Assembly: GCF_002929275.1 (NCBI RefSeq)
Contig: NZ_PJIK01000010.1
Span: 123,929-187,928, forward strand
DNA length: 64,000 bases
Reading direction: 5' to 3'
From: Arthrobacter sp. ZGTC131
GTDB lineage: Bacteria; Actinomycetota; Actinomycetes; Actinomycetales; Micrococcaceae
Shown here: one piece after another, positions 16,272-23,562 of the stretch
How positions within the stretch are numbered: position 1 is the first letter of the stretch
Layout of the letters: each line of letters opens with the position of its first letter
The notes under the pieces: generated by a model
Told to the model about the DNA's origin: nothing
Database searches by the model: none
The model's input: the letters and a program-made list of their open reading frames with translations, nothing else
Made by a program: the position numbers and the translations under genes

Positions 16272-17097
16272 CGTTGCCGCCTTCCGGCGCCCGGTTCAGC
16301 GGCACGCCTGGTGTCGATTGTGCTGATGTTTCGGTGGTCGCCCTTAGTTCCCCGGGAATGGTGTCCGGCAGCGGGCCGAACGCCTCCTTGGCGTTGGCCA
16401 CCACCGCACGGCCCATCATGAGGTTGCCGGCACCGCCCACCACGGCGCCGATGCCGAACGGCAGCGCCCGGCCGAACAGGGCCGTGCCCTGCCTCTTCAG
16501 CAGGCTGCGGAGGAAGACCTTCTGGACGTGCTCCCGGATTGAGCCGAACCCCGATGAGGGCATTTTCCGGGCCAGGACATTTCCCCAGGCCTGGGTGGCG
16601 CCCTTCCCCTTGCCGAGGGCCTGGCCGCTCAGTGAGCCGAGCAGCGCGGTCCCCTCTTCACCCAGCATCACTGCCATGACCATGGTGCTGGCTTTGTCCG
16701 GGTCCGTCATCCGGATGCCGTGAAGCTCGGCCAGCGATGTCGCATAGAGCGCCGTCGCTTCGAGGAAGGCCACCGTGGCTGCGGCGGAGAGGCCAAGAGA
16801 AGCGATGGTTCCAACCCCGGGGACCACTGCCGTGGCGCCCACCAATGCGCCGCCGCCCGTGACCGCGGCGAGGTAGTCGCGTTCCATTCTCTCCGCCAGC
16901 TGGGCGGGGGAAGCGCGGGGGAAGCGCTTCTGGAGACGGCGGATGTACGCCAATACCAGCGGCCGCTGGATATCCACCCCACGCAGCAGCAGATTATGGA
17001 CCCCTGGTTTGGGGTTTCCGTGGGCATCGAACACCGCATTGTGAGCTGTTTCCTGCGCGATTCTCACCGCCGGATTGCGTCGCCTGGCCATCGTCAC
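16255..17097 (-). CDS. EcsC-like hypothetical protein, first gene of the pxp operon
   Basis: 280 residues. The middle contains glycine/alanine-rich hydrophobic stretches (GGGALVGATAVVPGVGTIAS and FGIGAVVGGAGNLMMGRAVV) flanking TALYATSLAELHGI, which resembles the EcsC family pattern of a small hydrophobic protein with an amphipathic helix. The N-terminus is basic and the C-terminus polar. Members are membrane-associated with poorly known roles. The first codons are GTG ACG ATG, preceded by GAGG, so the start may be 17097 or 17091. Because pxpA begins inside its 3' end, it is translated with the 5-oxoprolinase genes; a functional link is unproven. Confidence 0.6.
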   Translation of the reverse strand: MTMARRRNPAVRIAQETAHNAVFDAHGNPKPGVHNLLLRGVDIQRPLVLAYIRRLQKRFPRASPAQLAERMERDYLAAVTGGGALVGATAVVPGVGTIASLGLSAAATVAFLEATALYATSLAELHGIRMTDPDKASTMVMAVMLGEEGTALLGSLSGQALGKGKGATQAWGNVLARKMPSSGFGSIREHVQKVFLRSLLKRQGTALFGRALPFGIGAVVGGAGNLMMGRAVVANAKEAFGPLPDTIPGELRATTETSAQSTPGVPLNRAPEGGNGGPQR

Positions 17098-17220
17098 CTC
17101 TACCTCGATTCGGCCAACAGCCGGTTGCTGTCGTCCAGCCTTAACACTAGGCCACGCCCCCGGCGAGATGGCCAGCGAGCGCCGCTGGAGCAGTCCAGGG
17201 AGGGAGCCACTGTGCTGTGG

Positions 17221-17811
17221 CTATATCGTCCATGACTCGGCCACGGCCATGTACGCAGAGGAGGACGGCCCGCGCGGCCCCGGATACACGGAGGGAGCCC
17301 CCGGCCACTCCACGCCGAATTCGGTCAGCCGGCCGGTGCTGCACGGCAGGTAGACATTGCTTAGCGCGGCGCTGGCGGGTGCGAGTTGGAAGTCGGGCGC
17401 GGAAAACTGCCGCCGGTCCAGCACGCCGGAGATCTCGAGTGACGCGCGGCGCCCGGTGGCGCTGAATCCACGCTCCAGGTCCACCTTGACGTCGAAGGCG
17501 TCGTCGGTGTGGCTGACGGCGCTCAGCGGGAAGCGCGCGGCCTCCGGAAAGAAGCGCGTCAGCTCGGAGGCAAGGGTTGCGGCGAAGAGTTCGCTGGAGC
17601 CGTAGCTGCGCCAGCCCTGGAGTGTGGCTACGAGCAGGGCCGTCCCCGTCCCCCATTTGGACCAGTCGGCCATCCAGAACGACGCGAAGCAGCTGGCCGG
17701 TTCGCCAGAAATATGGGTGCCATTCCGGTCCACGGGGTGCAAGGCAAGGCCGCAGTGGGCACCGATCAACGCCACGCTGCGCCGCCGCGGTGCGGCGGGT
17801 ATGTTCCCCAT
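17221..17811 (-). CDS. conserved hypothetical protein
   Basis: 196 residues, no signal peptide or membrane helix. The composition is that of a folded globular protein with many aromatics (CFASFWMADWSKWGTGTALL; LFAATLASELTRFFPEAARF). A basic-acidic middle (DDAFDVKVDLERGFSATGRR) leads to a C-terminal region ending AYMAVAESWTI. No domain recognised. It is divergent from the MFS gene across 61 bp. TAGGCT stands 6 nt before its ATG and no ribosome site is seen, so the message is probably leaderless. Confidence 0.65.
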   Translation of the reverse strand: MGNIPAAPRRRSVALIGAHCGLALHPVDRNGTHISGEPASCFASFWMADWSKWGTGTALLVATLQGWRSYGSSELFAATLASELTRFFPEAARFPLSAVSHTDDAFDVKVDLERGFSATGRRASLEISGVLDRRQFSAPDFQLAPASAALSNVYLPCSTGRLTEFGVEWPGAPSVYPGPRGPSSSAYMAVAESWTI

Positions 17812-17817
17812 GCCACG

Positions 17818-17823
17818 AGCCTA
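17818..17823 (-). promoter_or_regulatory. probable leaderless -10 box (TAGGCT) of the 17221-17811 gene
   Basis: Minus strand TAGGCT, 6 nt, ATG at 17811. The same hexamer and spacing occur at 12546, 27807 and 42173. Confidence 0.55.
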
Positions 17824-17860
17824 TCCCGGCCCGCACGTTCCCCCGCGTACAGGCTCGGCT

Positions 17861-17866
17861 TAAGAT
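17861..17866 (+). promoter_or_regulatory. probable leaderless -10 box (TAAGAT) of the MFS gene
   Basis: TAAGAT, 6 nt, GTG at 17873. No Shine-Dalgarno. It is back to back with the box at 17818-17823. Confidence 0.55.
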
Positions 17867-17872
17867 TGCCGT

Positions 17873-19213
17873 GTGCCACTTCCCCGAGCCCTGCGTCCGT
17901 TTGCCCACCGCGAATACCGCGTGCTGATCGGTGCGCTCGCCGTGTCCATCTTCGGTTCCGGCATGTGGGCCGTGGCCATGGTCTACCAGGTCATCCACAT
18001 CGGCGGCGGCCCGCTTGAACTGTCCCTCGTGGCCGCTGCAGGCAGCGTTGGGCTGGTGGCGTTCGTCCTGGCCGGCGGGATCGCAGCGGACCGTGTTCCG
18101 CAGCGCCTTCTGATCATTGCAGTGGAGGGCATAAATCTCGCCGTGATCGCCGCCGTCAGCGGGCTGGCAATGGCCGGCTGGCTGCAACTCTGGCATCTGG
18201 CGGTCGGATCGTTCGTGCTCGGCGTAGGGGCGGCATTTTTCTTCCCCGCGTACTCCGCGATCCTGCCGAGGATCCTGCCCGCGGAGGACCTGCTGGCGGC
18301 GAACGGCATGGAGGGGACCATGCGGCCCATCCTGCAGCAGGCGGCGGGCCCCGCAGTGGCAGGCATCGTCGTCGCAGCGCTGTCGGCGTCGCACGCCGTG
18401 ACAGGCGTGGCCGCCTGCCATCTGCTGGCCTTCATCATCCTGAATTTCCTTGGCCAGCACGCGCTGGACGCTCCGGTCAACGATGCCGATCATGGGTCGC
18501 CAGCCGCGCCCGCCGACGGTCACGCCGTGAAAGCGCCGGCCAGGACATCCTTTTTCCACGACCTCCGGGAGGGAGTCAGCTACACGCTCCGCACACCGTG
18601 GCTGCTCTGGACGCTGCTGTGGGCCTGCATCTCCGTGCTGTTCCTGATCGGCCCGATCGAGGTGCTCCTGCCTTTCGTGGTCCGGGACCAGCTGGGCGGG
18701 GACTCCCGGATGTTCGGCTTCCTGCTCGCCGTGATGGGAGTCGGAAGCGCCGCGGCCTCGCTCGTCACCGCATCCTTCAGGCTCCCCCGGCGGTACCTGA
18801 CCGTGATGATGGTGTCCTGGGGCGCGGGCAGCCTGCCGCTGGCGGCCGTGGGAATCATGGACAGCTTCTGGATGCTGGCCATGGCGCTGTTCATTTTCGG
18901 CGCCACGGGCAGCGTGGGCATGGTCATCTGGGGGACGTTGCTTCAGCGGCGCGTGCCGGCGCACCTGCTGGGACGCGTCTCGAGCCTGGACTTCTTTGTG
19001 TCGCTGGCCCTCATGCCGGTGTCGATGGCCCTGGCCGGACCCGCGGCAGCGGCGCTCCCCATCTGGCTCATTTTTTTGGTGGCCGGAGGCGTCTGCCCTG
19101 TCATGGCCGTCCTGGCGTTGGTCATCGCCCGGATGCCCGCGGATGAGATCGCGCATCCGCTGGACCGCCGCCTCAGCCTCCCCGCCGACGCCGAAGCCGA
19201 CGCCAGCCGGTAG
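17873..19213 (+). CDS. MFS transporter, EntS/MefA-like exporter group
   Basis: 446 residues and about 12 membrane helices. LPRALRPFAHREYRVLIGAL at the start, GGIAADRVPQRLLI (motif A region) and FFPAYSAILPRILPAEDLLA match the MFS_3 / enterobactin-exporter-like group, with SLDFFVSLALMPVSMALAGP near the end. Members export siderophores, macrolides or other small molecules; the substrate here is not predictable. GTG start at 17873, probably leaderless. It faces a hypothetical gene and is followed, after 150 bp with a LacI operator, by the sugar regulator gene. Confidence 0.88.
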   Translation: MPLPRALRPFAHREYRVLIGALAVSIFGSGMWAVAMVYQVIHIGGGPLELSLVAAAGSVGLVAFVLAGGIAADRVPQRLLIIAVEGINLAVIAAVSGLAMAGWLQLWHLAVGSFVLGVGAAFFFPAYSAILPRILPAEDLLAANGMEGTMRPILQQAAGPAVAGIVVAALSASHAVTGVAACHLLAFIILNFLGQHALDAPVNDADHGSPAAPADGHAVKAPARTSFFHDLREGVSYTLRTPWLLWTLLWACISVLFLIGPIEVLLPFVVRDQLGGDSRMFGFLLAVMGVGSAAASLVTASFRLPRRYLTVMMVSWGAGSLPLAAVGIMDSFWMLAMALFIFGATGSVGMVIWGTLLQRRVPAHLLGRVSSLDFFVSLALMPVSMALAGPAAAALPIWLIFLVAGGVCPVMAVLALVIARMPADEIAHPLDRRLSLPADAEADASR

Positions 19214-19317
19214 CCGGCAGCCGGCAGCCCGTTCGGCTCACACCTGACGATGGTCGTCCGCTGCTGGGAGCAGCCAGCGTTAGTGCTTGACAGCGGCGTG
19301 TGACGCACGACATACTC

Positions 19318-19347
19318 GTGGAACCGATTCCATGGAATCGGTTCCAC
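19318..19347. promoter_or_regulatory. perfect 30-bp palindrome: tandem LacI-type operators ahead of the lacI-rbsK unit
   Basis: The right half is TGGAATCGGTTCCAC and the left half is its exact complement. It contains two abutting 14-bp LacI-style boxes (TGGAACCGATTCCA at 19319 and TGGAATCGGTTCCA at 19333), each with the central CG typical of LacI-family sites. It ends 19 bp before the lacI start, so it most likely mediates autoregulation. Confidence 0.8.
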
Positions 19348-19366
19348 GAACAGGAGAACCAAGCAA

Positions 19367-20485
19367 ATGACGACGACGGCGCCGGTCACCATTAGGGATG
19401 TTGCCGCACTCGCGGGGGTATCCCAGGCGACGGCATCACGAGTCCTTTCGGGCAACCCTGCCACGTCACCGGAATCGCGAACCCGGGTGCTCTCGGCAGC
19501 GGCGGACCTCGATTTCCGCCCCAACGCGCAGGCCCGTTCACTCCGCTCGACCCGCACCCAAACGCTGGGCTTGCTCATTTCGGACGTCCGGAACCCCTTC
19601 TTCGCGGACCTGGCCCACTCGGTGGAACAGGCAGCCCTGGACCGGGGCTACGTGACCCTGCTGGGCAACGCGAACGAAAGCACCGACCAGCAGGACAGGT
19701 ATCTGGACACCTTCATCTCGCAGCGTGTGGACGGTGTCATTGCCGCCCCCCAGGGCGCTGGCGGCGGCAGCCTCACCGCCCTCCTGGAGCGCAGCATTCC
19801 CACGGTTTTCGTGGACCGGACCGTCGAAGGAATTGACGTTCCCAGCGTCACCACCGACGGCAGGGCAGGAATCCGGGAGGCCGTCCGCCACCTGGCAGCG
19901 GAGGGGCACACGCGGCTGGGCTATATTGCCGGGCCGCAGGCCATCTCCACGGCCCGCCAGCGGCTAGAGGCCTACCTGGAGGCCATCGCCGAGTCCGGCC
20001 TGGACCAGGACCCGCACCTGATCTTTTATGGCGACTTCCGCTCGGCAAGCGGCGCGGCCGCGGCCGAGCACCTGCTCCGGCTGGGCAAGCCGCCCACCGC
20101 GCTGCTGGCCGCAGACAGTCCGATGGCGATCGGCGCCGTTGCTGCCATGCGGCGTCTCGGCGTGCGTCCGGGTGCGGACGTGGCCCTGGTGGCCTTCGAC
20201 GATATCGAATGGTTTTCCCTTCTGGATCCTGCCCTCACCGCCATCTCCCATGACGTCGGCGCCATGGGGCGGGCCGCCGTCGACATGCTGCTCCAGGTCA
20301 TTGACGGTCACCGCCCGGCGTCCCTGCGGTTGCCGAGCCGGCTGGTGATCCGGAAATCCTCAGTCCGGGAATCCGCGGTGCAGAAATCCGCGGTGAGGCA
20401 AGCGCCCGCCGAAAGCGCCGGTCCTGCCGGGCCGGGCTCCCGCAACGACACGAAACAAAGCGATCAGAAGGAGCAGCTCGAGTGA
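19367..20485 (+). CDS. LacI-family transcriptional regulator of a pentose/sugar operon
   Basis: 372 residues. The N-terminal helix-turn-helix (VTIRDVAALAGVSQATASRV, residues 6-25) and hinge are classic LacI. The periplasmic-binding-protein-like core has LGLLISDVRNPFFADLAHSV, VDGVIAAPQGAG and a C-terminal FDDIEW. The last 40 residues are an extra low-complexity tail with repeated SSVRESAVQKSAVRQ. AGGAG precedes the ATG. The stop overlaps the GTG of the ribokinase gene by 4 bp. The two palindromic operators in the unit are the likely targets; the inducer is probably a pentose or pentose phosphate. Confidence 0.92.
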   Translation: MTTTAPVTIRDVAALAGVSQATASRVLSGNPATSPESRTRVLSAAADLDFRPNAQARSLRSTRTQTLGLLISDVRNPFFADLAHSVEQAALDRGYVTLLGNANESTDQQDRYLDTFISQRVDGVIAAPQGAGGGSLTALLERSIPTVFVDRTVEGIDVPSVTTDGRAGIREAVRHLAAEGHTRLGYIAGPQAISTARQRLEAYLEAIAESGLDQDPHLIFYGDFRSASGAAAAEHLLRLGKPPTALLAADSPMAIGAVAAMRRLGVRPGADVALVAFDDIEWFSLLDPALTAISHDVGAMGRAAVDMLLQVIDGHRPASLRLPSRLVIRKSSVRESAVQKSAVRQAPAESAGPAGPGSRNDTKQSDQKEQLE

Positions 20486-21393
20486 GCACTGTATATGTGG
20501 TTGGCAGCCTGAACATGGATCAGCGAATCCAGGTGCCGGTGCTCCCGCGCGCAGGAGAAACTGTGTTGGGCCTGGACGCGGTGTTCACGCCGGGAGGCAA
20601 GGGCGGCAACCAGGCCGTCGCAGCGGCCCGGGCGGGAGCGGGCGTCAGCTTCGTCGGCGCGGTGGGTCCGGACGGCCATGGCGACACCCTCAGGGCCGCT
20701 CTTCTTGCTGACGGCATTGATTGCCGAAACGTGCGGACAGCCCCCGGGAAGCCAACCGGAACGGCCATCATTCCCGTCGATCCGCGGGGAGAGAACTCGA
20801 TCATCGTCTGCCCCGGGGCCAACTCCGCACTCAACCTGGCGGACGTCGGCACCGGCCTGGCCGCGGTGGGCGCCGGCGACATCGTCGTCCTCCAACTGGA
20901 AGTCGATCCCGCAGTGGTCTGCCGCGCCGCGAAAGTCGGCCGGGAACGCGGCGCCACCGTCATCCTCAACGCCGCCCCCGCGCCCGCCTCAGTGGATTCC
21001 CTGTTCGACGACGTAGACGTCCTGGTGCTCAATGAACACGAGCTCAAAACCGTCGCGGGCCTCCTCGGCCTGCCTGGGGACGATCATCCGGCATGCACGC
21101 TGGCCTTGGCCTGCCGCCTGGGCATCACGGTCATCTGCACGGTGGGGCCGGAGGGAGCGTATGCTGCCGCCGGCGGCGAACTTCTTCATCAGCCCGCACA
21201 CAAAGTGGACGCCGTGGACACCACCGGGGCCGGCGACACCTTCGTTGGCTACGTCGCTTCGTCCCTCGCCCGCACACCAGGCGACCTCGCCTCCGCCCTG
21301 GCCGCCGCCACCGCCGCGTCGGCATTGGCGGTCACGCGCCCCGGCGCCATGGAATCGATTCCATGGCAAACGGATGTTTTGTCCGTCCTCTAA
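20482..21393 (+). CDS. rbsK: ribokinase (PfkB family)
   Basis: 303 residues from a GTG. VVGSLNMDQRIQVPVLPRAG and FTPGGKGGNQAVAAARAGA form the sugar-binding N-terminus, with the GG dipeptide of the PfkB lid. LQLEVDPAVV, LNAAPAPA and VLNEHELKTVAG follow, and VDTTGAGDTFVGYVA holds the catalytic Asp and anion hole. It phosphorylates ribose or a similar pentose in the cytoplasm. The final codons contain a 20-bp palindrome that looks like a second LacI operator, so the coding sequence and a regulatory site overlap. Confidence 0.9.
   Translation: MSTVYVVGSLNMDQRIQVPVLPRAGETVLGLDAVFTPGGKGGNQAVAAARAGAGVSFVGAVGPDGHGDTLRAALLADGIDCRNVRTAPGKPTGTAIIPVDPRGENSIIVCPGANSALNLADVGTGLAAVGAGDIVVLQLEVDPAVVCRAAKVGRERGATVILNAAPAPASVDSLFDDVDVLVLNEHELKTVAGLLGLPGDDHPACTLALACRLGITVICTVGPEGAYAAAGGELLHQPAHKVDAVDTTGAGDTFVGYVASSLARTPGDLASALAAATAASALAVTRPGAMESIPWQTDVLSVL
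21347..21366. promoter_or_regulatory. perfect 20-bp LacI-type palindrome inside the 3' end of rbsK
   Basis: CCATGGAATCGATTCCATGG. Its core TGGAATCGATTCCA (21350-21363) matches the two boxes at 19319 and 19333. It lies about 100 bp before rpiB, so it may act as an auxiliary looping operator or control an internal promoter. Confidence 0.65.
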
Positions 21394-21463
21394 GAACACG
21401 CTTCATACCCCGCATCCCCGCACCGCCACTACCCGCACCCGCACCCCGCACCCAAGGAGAACC

Positions 21464-21934
21464 ATGAGAATCGCCCTCGGCAACGACCACGCCGGCTTCA
21501 TGCTCAAGAACCACGTCCGCCAGGTACTCGAGGACCTGGGCCACGAAGTCCTGGACCGCGGCGCGCCCGACGACTCCCCGGTCGATTTCCCCGACATCAC
21601 CATGGCCACCTGCGAGCTCGTCCGGACCGGAGAAGCCGACCGCGCCGTCCTGGTGTGCGGCACGGGAGTGGGCGCAGTAATGGCAGCCAACAAGATTCCG
21701 GGCATCCGCTGCGCCTTGGGCCATGACGTCTATTCCGCGCACCAGAGCGTGGAACACGACGACGCGAACACCATCGCGATGGGCGCCTGGCTGGTGGGTC
21801 CGGCCACGGCCAAAGAAGTCCTCGTGTCCTTCCTCGGCGCCACCTTCGACAACGACGAAGACACCATCCGCCGCGTCAAGAAACTGACGGAGATGGAGCT
21901 GGCAGGCGCCCGCGAGCTAGCCGGGCGGCTCTGA
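21464..21934 (+). CDS. rpiB: RpiB/LacAB-family sugar-phosphate isomerase
   Basis: 156 residues, the usual length. IALGNDHAGFMLKNHV opens the fold. AVLVCGTGVGAVMAANKIPG holds the active-site Cys and anion hole, and LGHDVYSAHQSVEHDDANTI supplies the phosphate-binding His and Asn. It interconverts ribose 5-phosphate and ribulose 5-phosphate, or related aldose/ketose phosphates. AAGGAG stands 8 nt before the ATG. The 70-bp gap from rbsK contains no terminator. As a second isomerase dedicated to a catabolic operon it may prefer another sugar (allose or erythrose phosphate are known RpiB substrates). Confidence 0.9.
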   Translation: MRIALGNDHAGFMLKNHVRQVLEDLGHEVLDRGAPDDSPVDFPDITMATCELVRTGEADRAVLVCGTGVGAVMAANKIPGIRCALGHDVYSAHQSVEHDDANTIAMGAWLVGPATAKEVLVSFLGATFDNDEDTIRRVKKLTEMELAGARELAGRL

Positions 21935-22068
21935 CCACGCACGCCCTCCACGCCATCCGCTAACCGTCACCCCGCCTATACCTGTCCGGGGCGACACCAC
22001 CATGCGTTCTGTCCCGTCCCCACTGCCCCGGTTCCCCGCCGCGGCGCCACGTATCAAAGGAGATATAC

Positions 22069-23451
22069 ATGAGCACCCTAAGCCCCGAAAAGCAGCGTCA
22101 GGCTGCGCACGGCTCGCCAGGAAAAGTGAAAACAGCCCTGGCCTCGGCAGCCGGAACCTGTGTGGAAAACTACGATTTCGTCGCCTACGGAACGGCCGCG
22201 GCACTGTACTTCGGCAAAGTGTTCTTTCCAGGAAGCGATCCGGTCGCCGGAACCCTGCTCGCCTTCGCCACCCTGGCGGTCGGGTTCCTGATGCGTCCGC
22301 TCGGCGGCGCCATCGGCGGCTTCCTCGGAGACAAGTACGGCCGCAAACCAGTCCTGGTGGGCGCGCTGCTGGTCATGGGCATCGCAACGGTGCTGATCGG
22401 CTGCCTGCCCACCTACGAGCAGGTGGGCCCGCTCGCGCCCGTGCTGCTCGTGGCGATCCGCATGGTCCAGGGCCTGGCGTTCGGTGCCGAGTGGGGCGGG
22501 GCGGTCATGATGACGTATGAGCACGCACCGTGGAAGAGGCGGGGGTTCTACGCGGCCATTCCGCAGGCGGGAAATCCCACCGGCATCACCCTGGCCAACA
22601 TTGCCTTCCTCGCGTCCGCCGGCCTGCAGAACGACTGGTCCTGGCGCCTGCCGTTCCTTTTCAGCTCGGTGCTGATCGTCGTGGGCCTCGTTGTCCGTGC
22701 GAAGCTGTCCGAATCGCCCGAATTTGAACGGGTGAAGGCAGCCGGCGCCATTGAAAAGAACCCGCTGCTCACCGTGGTCCGCAACGACTGGCGAAACGTC
22801 CTGCGCGTGATCTCGCTGCGCATCGTGGAGTCCTGCGCCTACTACGTCACGGCAACCTTCCTGCTGTCCTACATCTCGCAGAGCAACGCCGCCAACCGGC
22901 CTGTCGCGCTCCTCGGGATCGTCATCGCCAGCCTGACGGCCATCCCGGTCACCCTGCTTGCCGGCCACCTGACCGACCGCATCGGACGCCGGAAGCTGTA
23001 CCTGGCGGCCTGCATACTGGCGGTGCTGTTCGGCTTCCCGATGTTCCTGCTCAGCAACACGGGAAACCCCGTGCTGATCGTCCTGGTCTTCGTGGTGGGC
23101 ATCGGCATCATCCACGCCACCTTCACCGGTACGCAGGGTGCGTGGTTCGCCGAACTGTTCCGGACCAACACCAGGACCTCCGGCGCGTCCATCGGTTACC
23201 AGTTGGCCGCATCCATTTCCGGATTCGCCCCGTTCCTCGCCGTTCTCCTGGCGTCCGTCTTTGGCTGGGCGGGAGGCGCCAGCCTCTATGTCCTGATCGC
23301 CCTGATCGGGCTCACCGGCGTACTCGTCACGAGGGAAACCTGGGGACCCAAGCAGAAGGCCGAGGTCGATGCCATCCTGAACGGCGGCGCTCCCGAAAAC
23401 GGTGCCGCTGCGGAAGATCTCCGGGCCGGAGAGGCAACACGCGCACGGTAG
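22069..23451 (+). CDS. MFS transporter, metabolite:H+ symporter (MHS/ProP-like) family
   Basis: 460 residues, 12 predicted helices. CVENYDFVAYGTAAALYFGK is the first-helix signature of the MHS family. FLMRPLGGAIGGFLGDKYGR carries motif A and LMRPLGG, and AEWGGAVMMTYEHAP the loop after helix 4. MHS proteins usually carry organic acids, proline/betaine or similar, not sugars, which makes its place after ribokinase and RpiB noteworthy. The leader AAGGAGATATACAT directly before ATG is an exceptionally good ribosome site. The gene ends the operon; a strong bidirectional hairpin follows. Confidence 0.9.
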   Translation: MSTLSPEKQRQAAHGSPGKVKTALASAAGTCVENYDFVAYGTAAALYFGKVFFPGSDPVAGTLLAFATLAVGFLMRPLGGAIGGFLGDKYGRKPVLVGALLVMGIATVLIGCLPTYEQVGPLAPVLLVAIRMVQGLAFGAEWGGAVMMTYEHAPWKRRGFYAAIPQAGNPTGITLANIAFLASAGLQNDWSWRLPFLFSSVLIVVGLVVRAKLSESPEFERVKAAGAIEKNPLLTVVRNDWRNVLRVISLRIVESCAYYVTATFLLSYISQSNAANRPVALLGIVIASLTAIPVTLLAGHLTDRIGRRKLYLAACILAVLFGFPMFLLSNTGNPVLIVLVFVVGIGIIHATFTGTQGAWFAELFRTNTRTSGASIGYQLAASISGFAPFLAVLLASVFGWAGGASLYVLIALIGLTGVLVTRETWGPKQKAEVDAILNGGAPENGAAAEDLRAGEATRAR

Positions 23452-23507
23452 TTCTCCGCCGGATGACGGCGCACGTTCAAGCGCCGCCCTAAACAAGCCA
23501 GCACAGA

Positions 23508-23545
23508 CTGATGGCCGGTCACCCCTTCGGGTGACCGGCCATCAG
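23508..23545. terminator. strong hairpin between convergent MFS and GH65 genes
   Basis: A perfect 17-bp stem starting CTGATGGCCGGTCACCC, a 4-nt CTTC loop, then TTTCG on the plus side. It lies in the 111-bp gap between convergent stops and should stop transcription from both. Confidence 0.9.
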
Positions 23546-23562
23546 TTTCGCTGCGTGTACTA

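Noticed and set aside
17147-19156. 669-codon open frame antisense to the MFS gene and running through the 17221 gene
   Set aside because: His/Gln/Arg-rich low-information sequence; the other strand is a clear 12-helix transporter.
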